From assembly GCF_026340975.1 (NCBI RefSeq), contig NZ_JAPEOS010000002.1, forward strand, positions 1,134,501 through 1,198,500: a stretch of 64,000 nt of DNA, read 5' to 3'. A program made the translations under genes and the position numbers. The notes below the pieces were generated by a model that saw only the letters and a list, made by a program, of their open reading frames with translations, did not search any database and was not told where the DNA came from. Numbering within the stretch: the stretch's first letter is position 1; each line of letters opens with the position of its first letter. Shown in pieces: positions 8,437 to 19,754 of the stretch. The stretch comes from Streptomyces sp. NBC_01214. GTDB lineage: Bacteria; Actinomycetota; Actinomycetes; Streptomycetales; Streptomycetaceae.

Positions 8437-9884
8437 GCGAGCGGCCTCCTCGGGGGCTTCGGGCGGGGGTGGGGGTGGGGGGAGATGGAGCCGGGGGCGG
8501 ACGGGGTCGGCGGCACGCGGTGGGCGGGCCGTACGGGCTCCGAGAGCCGCCGGATCGCGGCCATCGGGACGTGCAGCCAGTCGGGGCGGTGCCGGGACTC
8601 GTACCGGGCCTCGTACACCGCCTTGTCGGTCTCGTACGCGCGCAGCAGTACGGGGTCCTCGCGGGGGTCCCGACCGGTGGTGCGGGCGTAGCCCTCGCAG
8701 AAGGCGGCCCGGCAGTCGTCCGCCCAGGCGGGGGCGAACGGCCGGTGCGAGCGGGCGGCGTAGTCGAAGGAGCGCAGTATCCCGGCGATGTCGCGCACCG
8801 CCGGTTCGGGACGGCGCCGGTCGGCCAGGGGCCGGGCCGGCTCGCCCTCGAAGTCGATCAACGACCAGCTGCCGTCGAGGGTGCGCAGGGTCTGACCCAA
8901 ATGGAGGTCCCCGTGGATCCGCTGGGCGGGCACCCCCGCCCCCCGGGAGGCCGCCAACGCGTCGAAGGCGCCCCGCAGCCCCGCCTCGTAGGGCCGCAGC
9001 GCCGGTACCTCCCGCGCGGTGGCGGCCAGCCGGGCCGTCATCCCCGCCGCGAGCCGGGCGGTCTGCTCCGGGCCGAGCGCGACCGTGGGCAGCGCCGCGG
9101 CCAGCGCGCTGTGCACCTCGGCGGTGGCCCGACCGAGCGCGTGCGCCTCGGCGGTGAAGTCGGCCCCGACGTCGAGCCGGCGCAGCGCGAGCTGCCAACC
9201 GTCGTCGGAACCGCGCAGGTACGGCTGGAGCACGCCCAGCGTCAGCGGTTCGCTGCCGGGCGGCTCGGCCTCGTACCAGGCGACGGGGGCCGGGACCCGG
9301 GTGCAGCCGGCGGCGGCCAGCGCCCTGGGCAGCTCCAGGTCCGGATTGACCCCGGGGCCGACCCGGCGGAACACCTTCAGGATGAACGAATCTCCGTAAA
9401 TCAGCGAGGAGTTGGTCTGTTCACCGGACAGCGGCCGGGGGGTGAGACCCGCCGGGATCGGCGTGGCCGGGTCCCGGTCGAAGCGCAGCGGGCCGAGGGC
9501 CCCGGGGGAGCGCAGCCGTTCCAGCAGCATGGCTGCGAGCCGGGGATCGCCCAGCGCCTCGTAGACCGCCCGGCCCGCGTACGGTCCGTCCTCGGCATGG
9601 CCGATCAGGGTGGGCGCGAGGGCGGGCGGCAGGGACGGGCGGATGCCCAGCAGCAGTTGGTAGCAGTCCCCGTCGACGTCGAGGAGCAGGTGCAGCAGTC
9701 CGGGGGTGGATCCCGGCGGCAGCAGTTCGGCCGCCGAGACGGTCCTGAGCCTGCTGATGGTGCGGCCCTTGCCCGCGAACCAGCGCTGTGCGGGCAGCCA
9801 GGCCTTCAGCATCGGCTCCAGTGGAGCGATCCCGGCGGCCCGGTCGGCCGTCAGCCGGCTCCGGGCGGATGCAGCCTCCGACAT
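8433..9884 (-). CDS. pep2: maltokinase (trehalose/maltose to maltose 1-phosphate step)
   Basis: Phosphorylates maltose with ATP to maltose 1-phosphate, the substrate of GlgE (also called mak). The 483-aa product has an N-terminal cap domain (WLPAQRWFAGKGR) and an aminoglycoside-phosphotransferase-like kinase fold with HGDLHLGQ (catalytic loop) and SLIDFEGEPARP (metal-binding Asp). ATG 9884 has AAAGGA upstream. It overlaps glgB by 4 bases. It is separated from treS by 236 bases that contain a long-spaced inverted repeat, so it may have its own promoter as well as readthrough. Confidence 0.93.
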   Translation of the reverse strand: MSEAASARSRLTADRAAGIAPLEPMLKAWLPAQRWFAGKGRTISRLRTVSAAELLPPGSTPGLLHLLLDVDGDCYQLLLGIRPSLPPALAPTLIGHAEDGPYAGRAVYEALGDPRLAAMLLERLRSPGALGPLRFDRDPATPIPAGLTPRPLSGEQTNSSLIYGDSFILKVFRRVGPGVNPDLELPRALAAAGCTRVPAPVAWYEAEPPGSEPLTLGVLQPYLRGSDDGWQLALRRLDVGADFTAEAHALGRATAEVHSALAAALPTVALGPEQTARLAAGMTARLAATAREVPALRPYEAGLRGAFDALAASRGAGVPAQRIHGDLHLGQTLRTLDGSWSLIDFEGEPARPLADRRRPEPAVRDIAGILRSFDYAARSHRPFAPAWADDCRAAFCEGYARTTGRDPREDPVLLRAYETDKAVYEARYESRHRPDWLHVPMAAIRRLSEPVRPAHRVPPTPSAPGSISPHPHPRPKPPRRPLA

Positions 9885-9991
9885 GGCGTCGCGTCCTTTC
9901 CCCGGGCCGTCACAGAATGCGCAGAGTGTCCCGGATGCGCGGCAGTTGCTTCTCCGGCATGTGCGAGTGTCGGGTCAGGATGGTCCGTACA

Positions 9992-10027
9992 GGGGCGGGC
10001 GATTGACCCGTTCGAGCTGCCCGCCCC
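9992..10027. terminator. inverted repeat between treS and pep2
   Basis: GGGGCGGGC (9992-10000) and GCCCGCCCC (10019-10027) are perfect inverted copies with an 18-base spacer. They sit in the only sizeable gap inside the glgE-treS-pep2-glgB array. They may be a partial terminator or attenuator, or an operator. There is no T-run. Confidence 0.35.
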
Positions 10028-10120
10028 CTTGTGCGAAGGCTCGGTTCGCCTCCGGAGCGCCTTGAACCTGACCCACAGGTCGCGCTCCTTCGGCTCACCC
10101 GGCCCTGGACCGGCTCCCGG

Positions 10121-13830
<3,710 letters not shown>

Positions 13831-13875
13831 GATGGGATCACCTGGGGGCAGTTCGCGGGGCTCGGTGACAACAGG

Positions 13876-13895
13876 CCAGCCGTGAGCACGGCTGG
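13876..13895. promoter_or_regulatory. perfect dyad upstream of glgE
   Basis: CCAGCCGTG-AG-CACGGCTGG, two 9-bp arms with a 2-base centre, lies 46 bases upstream of the glgE start. It is more likely an operator than a terminator, because of its small centre and position. No known consensus is recognised. Confidence 0.5.
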
Positions 13896-13902
13896 TAGTG
13901 CA

Positions 13903-13920
13903 CGCTCTGTTCGCTCTGTT
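13903..13920. repeat. tandem 9-bp repeat upstream of glgE
   Basis: CGCTCTGTT is present twice in tandem (13903-13911, 13912-13920), 7 bases beyond the dyad. The two features together suggest a compact regulatory site for the glycogen operon. Confidence 0.5.
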
Positions 13921-14333
13921 TCTAGCCGCTCAGTGGACGGCTGGGCTGCGGGCATGGCCGCTCCTGTCCGCGTTCACTCGGGTGGCGGGGAGAGGGTTTG
14001 TGGGCGGGTGCGCCGTGCGTGTACGAACGTGTACCCGGGGAGCCCTTCCCACTCTCGCTCCGCCCAATCCGCGCGCTCGGTTAACTACTCGTACGTAGTG
14101 GCACGGCCGATACCAAGGCCCGGGTCGACATCCGCCGGCTCTCCGTCAAGTCGGCCGGAACTAGGTGACGTAGGGGCGGACGCGCTGCGGTGCCCGGGCG
14201 CGGGCGGCGCGGGAACCACCTGCCCCACGGGTCCCGCGAGCCCCGCCCGGAGGGCCGGCGAGGGCCGCGCCGGGAGACAATGGCCCGTCCTGCCGAGAGG
14301 CGCGAGTGACCGGTGATTCGGGGGTATTGAACG

Positions 14334-14945
14334 ATGCGGTCGAAGACGACGGTCGCGGTCCGGCTGCCCGGGAGCGCGTCACCCGTGCCGATCGACGAGG
14401 CGCAGCGGCTGCTCGCGCAGCGGATCTCCGGCGAGACGGGCATGGGGGCGATCGTCGGCCGGTTCCTGAACACCCTGGGAGCGCACGGAGCCGAATGCGC
14501 GCCCAGGGATCTGGACCGGCTGGGACGGGTCGCGGCCGACCTGATCGCCGCCTGCCTGGCCGAGCAGCACGAGGGCGCGGGCGGGCGCACCGGAGACGAA
14601 CCCGGGGCCGGTCCGGGCCCCCGCGCACTGCTGGAACGGATCGACACCTTCATCGACCACAACCTCGGCGACCCGGCACTGACCCCGCAGTCCGTTGCCG
14701 ACCGCCACCACATCTCGGTGCGCCGGCTGCACCTGATGTTCCACGAGCGGGGGGAGGGCGTCGCGGCCACCATCCGCCGACGCAGGCTGGAACACTGCCA
14801 CGCCGACCTCGCCCGGCCCGAACTGCTCGACCGGCCCATCCACGCCATCGCCGCCCGCTGGGGCTTCAGCAGCGCCGCCGTCTTCAGCCGCGCCTTCCGC
14901 GAGGCGTACGGCACCAGCCCCACCGAACGGCGCGCCCGCGCCTAG
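14334..14945 (+). CDS. AraC-type HTH protein lacking most of its N-terminal domain
   Basis: A 203-aa product. Residues about 95-200 form an AraC/XylS double HTH (LTPQSVADRHHISVRRLHLMF ... AIAARWGFSSAAVFSRAFREAYG). Residues 1-90 match only the end of the AraC-like ligand-binding domain (RLPGSASPVPIDEAQRLLA). Full-length members are near 320 aa, so about 110-120 residues are missing. An in-frame stop two codons upstream rules out a simple extension. It may be a remnant or a minimal DNA-binding form. It sits between glgE and glgP, so a role in glycogen control is possible but unproven. Confidence 0.75.
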   Translation: MRSKTTVAVRLPGSASPVPIDEAQRLLAQRISGETGMGAIVGRFLNTLGAHGAECAPRDLDRLGRVAADLIAACLAEQHEGAGGRTGDEPGAGPGPRALLERIDTFIDHNLGDPALTPQSVADRHHISVRRLHLMFHERGEGVAATIRRRRLEHCHADLARPELLDRPIHAIAARWGFSSAAVFSRAFREAYGTSPTERRARA

Positions 14946-14960
14946 GCCGGGCGCAGGCCG

Positions 14961-15869
14961 CTACGCGGCTCCGTCGGGGATCCGGGCCGGTTCGGCCCGC
15001 GACCACCAGTCGGCCGGAACGCCCGACAGGCCCGCGCGGGCGGCCACCACACCGCCGACGATCGCGCACGTGGTGTCGCGGTCGCCCCAGCCCTCCAGCG
15101 TGCGCCACAGCGCCTCGGCCACGTCGTCCGGCTGCCCGGCGGCGCACCACAGCGCGAACGGCACCGTGTCCGGCGCCGAGATCCGCCAGCCCGAACCGAG
15201 CAGCTCCGCGGCCTCCCGCACGGTCGCCGCGGCCGGCAGCGCGGCCGCCGTCAGCAGCAGGTCCCGCACCTGCCCCGGCGGCACCCGATCGGCGACCTCC
15301 CGCAGGAACTCCGGGCGCCGCGGCGCCGGACCGCCCCGGCCCGCGGCCGCCAGCGCCGCCGCCACCGCCACGGCGACCGCACCCGCCACCGCCTCCGGGT
15401 GCGCGTGCGTGGCCAACGCCGAACGGCGCGCCTGCTCGACCACCGCGTCCATGTCCCCGTGGAAGAAGGCCCCGAGCGGAGCCACCCGCATCGCCGCCCC
15501 GTTGCCCCACGAGCCCTGGCCGCCGAACTGCCCGCCGGTGACGGCCCGCCAGTCCTCCCCGGCCCCGATCCGCTCCAGCACCTCGTGCATCGAGGCCCCG
15601 TACTGCCGGTACGCGTCCCGCGCGTACTCGGCGGCGAAGGCCGCGGCCAGCTCCGCCGGGCGCACCTCCCCGTACCGGACCAGGTGCGCGTGCAGCACGA
15701 GCCCCATCGCCCCGTCGTCCGTCCACGTCCACGGCCCCGGACGCAGCTCGCGCCCGGCCAGCCACCGCGCACCGGCCTCGGCGTCCCGTACGAACCAGCT
15801 CTGCCCGAAGGCGTCCCCGAGCACCAGCCCTTTTAGGCTGTCCCGCGCCGCACCCACCTCGTCGTCCAT
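14961..15869 (-). CDS. ADP-ribosylglycohydrolase-like protein
   Basis: A 302-aa all-alpha protein with family features: GLVLGDAFGQSW near the start, WTWTDDGAM (first metal-binding TDD), GNGAAMRVAPLG, ATHAHPEAVAGA and a late GDRDTTCAIVGG (second metal-binding segment). Members hydrolyse ADP-ribose links on proteins or small molecules with Mg ions. ATG 15869 begins at the conserved region; the open frame beyond it is ordinary high-GC readthrough. It converges closely on the AraC-like gene (15 bases). The substrate is unknown. Confidence 0.85.
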   Translation of the reverse strand: MDDEVGAARDSLKGLVLGDAFGQSWFVRDAEAGARWLAGRELRPGPWTWTDDGAMGLVLHAHLVRYGEVRPAELAAAFAAEYARDAYRQYGASMHEVLERIGAGEDWRAVTGGQFGGQGSWGNGAAMRVAPLGAFFHGDMDAVVEQARRSALATHAHPEAVAGAVAVAVAAALAAAGRGGPAPRRPEFLREVADRVPPGQVRDLLLTAAALPAAATVREAAELLGSGWRISAPDTVPFALWCAAGQPDDVAEALWRTLEGWGDRDTTCAIVGGVVAARAGLSGVPADWWSRAEPARIPDGAA

Positions 15870-16129
15870 ACGGGGGACACTGCCACATGGACGCGCGGGC
15901 GCCACCCGCATTGATCGGCGCGCAGTTGGACCCCGCTGCCCAGCCGGAGGTGCTGCGGCCGTATCCGGACGACCTGTTGGAGGAGGACCGGTCCCGTACG
16001 GGCCGACGGGCCCCGCCCGAGGGCCCATGGCCGGAACGCACGGGCGCCGCTAGCCTTCCCGGGGTGATGCGCGGGTGCACAGCGTGGTGCGGCCGCTCCG
16101 ATCCGTAATCCCCTGCGAAGGTGGAACAC

Positions 16130-18766
16130 GTGAAGGCTATCCGTCGATTCACCGTGCGCCCCGTCCTCCCGGAACCCCTGCTACAGCTGACCGAGCTCGC
16201 GCGCAACCTGCGCTGGTCGTGGCATTCCGAGACCCGTGAACTCTTCCAATCCGTCGACCCCGAGGGCTGGCAGGCCGCCGGCGGCGATCCCGTCCGGCTG
16301 CTCGGCGCGGTCTCCGCGACCCGGCTCGCCGAACTGGCCGCGGACCGCCGCTTCCTGCGCCGGCTCGCCGTCGCCGCGGCCGACCTCGATGACTACGTGA
16401 ACGGCGGGAGGTGGTACCAGAGCCAGGAGAACGGCGCGGAACTGCCGGCCGCCATCGCCTACTTCTCCCCCGAATTCGGCATCACCGCCGCCCTACCGCA
16501 GTACTCCGGCGGCCTCGGCATCCTCGCCGGGGACCACCTGAAGGCCGCCAGCGACCTCGGCGTCCCGCTCATCGGGGTGGGCCTGCTCTACCGCCACGGC
16601 TACTTCCGCCAGTCGCTCTCCCGCGACGGCTGGCAGCAGGAGCACTATCCCGTCCTCGACCCCAACGAACTCCCGCTCGGCCTGCTCCGCCAGGACGACG
16701 GCACCCCCGCCCGCGTCTGCCTGACCCTGCCCGGCGGACGCACCCTGCAGGCCCACGTCTGGCAGGCCCGCGTCGGCCGCGTACCGCTGCTGCTCCTGGA
16801 CTCCGACGTCGAGGACAACGACGCCGCGGCCCGCGAGGTGACCGACCGGCTCTACGGCGGCGGCAGCGACCACCGGCTGCTCCAGGAGATGTTGCTCGGC
16901 ATCGGCGGCGTGCGCGCGGTGCGCGCGTACTGCCGGATCACCGGCCACCCCGATCCCGAGGTCTTCCACACCAACGAGGGGCACGCCGGCTTCCTCGGGC
17001 TCGAACGCATAAGGGAACTGGAGCGGGAGCAGGGCCTCGGCTTCGACGCCGCCGTCGAGGCGGTGCGCGCCGGAACCGTGTTCACCACGCACACCCCCGT
17101 CCCGGCCGGGATCGACCGCTTCGAGCGGGCCCTGGTCGCCCGGCACTTCGGGGAGGGCGGGGAGCTGTCCGGCGTACCGGTCGAGCGGATCCTGGAACTG
17201 GGCGCCGAGACCTACCCCGGCGGCGACCCCGGCGTGTTCAACATGGCCGTCATGGGCCTGCGCCTGGCCCAGCGGGCCAACGGGGTGTCCACCCTGCACG
17301 GCGCGGTCAGCCGGGAGATGTTCGCCGGGCTGTGGCCCGGCTTCGACCCGGTCGACGTGCCCATCACCTCCGTGACCAACGGGGTGCACGCCCCCACCTG
17401 GGTGGCTCCCGAGGTGGTCCGGCTCGGTGCCCGGCAGATCGGCGCGGGCCGTACCGAGGACGCCCTGTCGGTCGGCGGCTCCCCGCGCTGGGACGCGGTC
17501 GCCGAGATCCCGGACCAGGACGTGTGGGACCTGCGGCGGGTGCTGCGCGAGCAACTGGTGCAGGAGGTACGGGACCGGCTGCGCGCCTCGTGGCGCCAGC
17601 GCGGGGCCGCCGCGGCCGAGCTGGGCTGGGTCGACTCCGTGCTCGACCCCGACGTGCTGACCATCGGCTTCGCCCGGCGCGTGCCCTCGTACAAGCGACT
17701 GACGCTGATGCTGCGCGACCCGGACCGGCTGCGCAGGCTGCTGCTGGACCCGGAGCGGCCGGTGCAGATCGTGGTGGCGGGCAAGGCGCACCCGGCCGAC
17801 GACGGCGGGAAGCGGCTCGTGCAGGAACTGGTCCGCTTCGCGGATGACCCGCGGGTCCGGCACCGGATCGTCTTCCTGCCCGACTACGGCATGGCCATGG
17901 CGCAGAAGCTCTACCCGGGCTGCGACGTCTGGCTGAACAACCCGCTGCGGCCCCTGGAGGCGTGCGGCACGAGCGGGATGAAGGCCGCGCTGAACGGCTG
18001 CCTCAACCTGTCCGTGCTGGACGGCTGGTGGGACGAGTGGTTCGAGCCGGACTTCGGCTGGGCCATCCCGACCGCCGACGGGCTCGGCGCGGACGAGGAC
18101 CGGCGCGACCACCTGGAGGCGAGCGCCCTCTACGAGCTGATCGAGAACCGGGTCGCGCCCCGGTTCTACGACCGGGCCGGGCGCAGCGGACTCCCGGTGC
18201 GGTGGATCGAGATGGTCCGGCGCACGCTCGTCTCGCTGGGGCCGAAGGTGCTCGCCGGGCGGATGGTCCGGGAGTACGTGGAGCGGCTCTACACCCCGGC
18301 CGCGCTCGCGCACCGGGCCCTGGACGCCGGGGCGGCCCGTGACCTCGCCTGGTGGAAGGGGCGGGCCCGGGCGGCCTGGCCGCGGGTCTCCGTCGAGCAC
18401 GTGGAGACGCTGGCCGCGGCTCCGGTGGGCGGCACCGCCGAACTGGGTGCCACCCTCACCCTGCGCGTGCAGGTGGCGCTGGACGCCCTCACCCCCGAGG
18501 ACGTGGAGGTACAGGCCTTCGCGGGCCGGGTGGACCCGCAGGACGTGATCCGGGACGGGCGGAGCTTCCCGCTCAAGCCGGCCGCGGGGCCCGATCTGGA
18601 GGGTCGTTGGGTGTACGAGGGCCCGCTCGCCCTCGACCGTACGGGAGCCTTCGGCTACACGGTGCGCATCTTGCCCGCACACCCGCTGCTGGCGACCCCC
18701 GCGGAACTGGGCCTGGTCGCGGCCCCGGTGGAGACGGACGCCGGGGGCGGGGTGCTCCTGCGCTGA
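16130..18766 (+). CDS. glgP: alpha-glucan (glycogen/maltodextrin) phosphorylase
   Basis: Releases glucose 1-phosphate from alpha-1,4-glucan with PLP. The 878-aa product has an N-terminal DUF3417-type region (LARNLRWSWHSETRELF), then the phosphorylase core with AYFSPEFGI, LPQYSGGLGILAGDH, FHTNEGHAGFL, TTHTPVPAGIDRF, RVPSYKRLTL and the PLP/phosphate region NNPLRPLEACGTSGMKAA. GTG 16130 is favoured over GTG 16121 since AGGTGG lies 6 bases ahead. It is transcribed away from the glgE operon and probably supplies the degradative arm. Confidence 0.94.
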   Translation: MKAIRRFTVRPVLPEPLLQLTELARNLRWSWHSETRELFQSVDPEGWQAAGGDPVRLLGAVSATRLAELAADRRFLRRLAVAAADLDDYVNGGRWYQSQENGAELPAAIAYFSPEFGITAALPQYSGGLGILAGDHLKAASDLGVPLIGVGLLYRHGYFRQSLSRDGWQQEHYPVLDPNELPLGLLRQDDGTPARVCLTLPGGRTLQAHVWQARVGRVPLLLLDSDVEDNDAAAREVTDRLYGGGSDHRLLQEMLLGIGGVRAVRAYCRITGHPDPEVFHTNEGHAGFLGLERIRELEREQGLGFDAAVEAVRAGTVFTTHTPVPAGIDRFERALVARHFGEGGELSGVPVERILELGAETYPGGDPGVFNMAVMGLRLAQRANGVSTLHGAVSREMFAGLWPGFDPVDVPITSVTNGVHAPTWVAPEVVRLGARQIGAGRTEDALSVGGSPRWDAVAEIPDQDVWDLRRVLREQLVQEVRDRLRASWRQRGAAAAELGWVDSVLDPDVLTIGFARRVPSYKRLTLMLRDPDRLRRLLLDPERPVQIVVAGKAHPADDGGKRLVQELVRFADDPRVRHRIVFLPDYGMAMAQKLYPGCDVWLNNPLRPLEACGTSGMKAALNGCLNLSVLDGWWDEWFEPDFGWAIPTADGLGADEDRRDHLEASALYELIENRVAPRFYDRAGRSGLPVRWIEMVRRTLVSLGPKVLAGRMVREYVERLYTPAALAHRALDAGAARDLAWWKGRARAAWPRVSVEHVETLAAAPVGGTAELGATLTLRVQVALDALTPEDVEVQAFAGRVDPQDVIRDGRSFPLKPAAGPDLEGRWVYEGPLALDRTGAFGYTVRILPAHPLLATPAELGLVAAPVETDAGGGVLLR

Positions 18767-18775
18767 CCTCGCGGG

Positions 18776-18812
18776 GGCCGGGCGGTGCGCCGTCGGTGCG
18801 CGCCGCCCGGCC
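18776..18812 (+). terminator. terminator after glgP
   Basis: GGCCGGGCGG (18776-18785) pairs with CCGCCCGGCC (18803-18812) directly after the glgP stop. No T-run, as usual in this GC range. Confidence 0.6.
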
Positions 18813-18934
18813 TCATGGGTGAACCACGCTCGCGCCGGGTCTGCCGAAACGTTTTTGCGGAGTGCCCCGCTCCTACGCTGCCCGAGGATGCCACCGGACC
18901 GGTATCCGCGGAACCCGAGGAACGGACTCCCCCC

Positions 18935-19660
18935 ATGCGTCTTCGCTCGACCGCCGCCGTGTTCGTCGGCGCTCTCGCGCTCGCCCTGCCCACCGCCGGC
19001 CCGTCGGTGGCCGATGACCACGGCGAACGCGCCCTCGGCACGCTGCACTACCAGTACCTGGACGCGGCCGGATCCGAGAGAAGGGGCCAGATCCGACCCG
19101 CCGACAACGACACCTGCTACCTGCTGACGCGCACCTCCCGCGACGAGCCCGCCATCGAGGTGCGCAACGAGACCGAGTCGCTGGCGGTGCTCTTCGACAA
19201 CCGCAGCTGTGACGGCGAGGCGGAGAAGGTGCTGAAGCCGGGGGAGAAGGCGAAGCGGGTGGAGGTCGTCTCCGTCTACTTCAAGCCGGTGACCGAGCAG
19301 GACGCGGTGACCGGCGGGAACGGCGGCACCGGTGGGAACGGTGGGAACGGCACCTGGCCGGGCCGGGACGACCGGCCCCGGGACGACGAGGCCGACCAGG
19401 ACCTGACCGACGGCAGCACCGGCAACACCGGCAACACCGGCGGCACCGGCGACAACGGGAGCACCGGCGGCAACGGCGGTACCGGCGACAACGGGAGCAC
19501 CGGCGGCACCGGTGGGAACGGCGGCACCGGCACCTGGCCGGGCCGGGACGACCAGTCGCGCGACGACCAGAGCGACCAGAGCGACCAGAACCAGAACCGC
19601 GACGACGAGGAAGACGAGGAGGAAGACCTCCTCACCGCCATCTTCCGCACGCTGGGCTGA
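18935..19660 (+). CDS. secreted Gly/Asn/Thr repeat protein with acidic tail
   Basis: A 241-aa predicted exported protein of unknown function. ATG 18935 opens a signal peptide (MRLRSTAAVFVGALALALP, cleavage near SVADD); the long upstream in-frame extension lacks such a start. Residues about 28-125 form a small folded part with one pair of Cys (DNDTCY, NRSCDGE). Residues about 128-210 are low-complexity GGNGGTGG/TGDNGSTGG repeats flanked by two copies of TWPGRDD. The last 30 residues are very acidic (DDEEDEEEDLL). The repeats suggest a flexible wall-spanning or matrix linker. The family is not recognised. Confidence 0.75.
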   Translation: MRLRSTAAVFVGALALALPTAGPSVADDHGERALGTLHYQYLDAAGSERRGQIRPADNDTCYLLTRTSRDEPAIEVRNETESLAVLFDNRSCDGEAEKVLKPGEKAKRVEVVSVYFKPVTEQDAVTGGNGGTGGNGGNGTWPGRDDRPRDDEADQDLTDGSTGNTGNTGGTGDNGSTGGNGGTGDNGSTGGTGGNGGTGTWPGRDDQSRDDQSDQSDQNQNRDDEEDEEEDLLTAIFRTLG

Positions 19661-19676
19661 CGTACGCAATGGAACA

Positions 19677-19710
19677 GGGCCGCCCGGGGAGGAATCCTCC
19701 CGGGCGGCCC
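19677..19710. terminator. bidirectional terminator
   Basis: GGGCCGCCCGGGGAGGA and TCCTCCCGGGCGGCCC form a near-perfect 16-bp stem with one bulged G. It lies between the convergent repeat-protein gene and the M4 protease gene and can serve both. Confidence 0.8.
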
Positions 19711-19754
19711 CGTGGTCTATCTGCTCAGCCGTCGTTCACCCTGCCCCGGTGGGG

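Larger units (their letters stand above)
13831..14333. other. 503-bp region upstream of glgE
   Basis: Regulatory space between glgE (minus) and the AraC-like gene (plus). It contains a perfect dyad (13876-13895) and a tandem 9-mer (13903-13920); no gene is supported. A stop codon lies in frame two codons before the AraC start, so no N-terminal extension of that gene exists here. Confidence 0.55.

Noticed and set aside
6142..9198. A glgB frame extended to 1018 codons
   Set aside because: The extra N-terminal part overlaps pep2 entirely. The GTGA overlap at 8436 and family length fix the shorter start.
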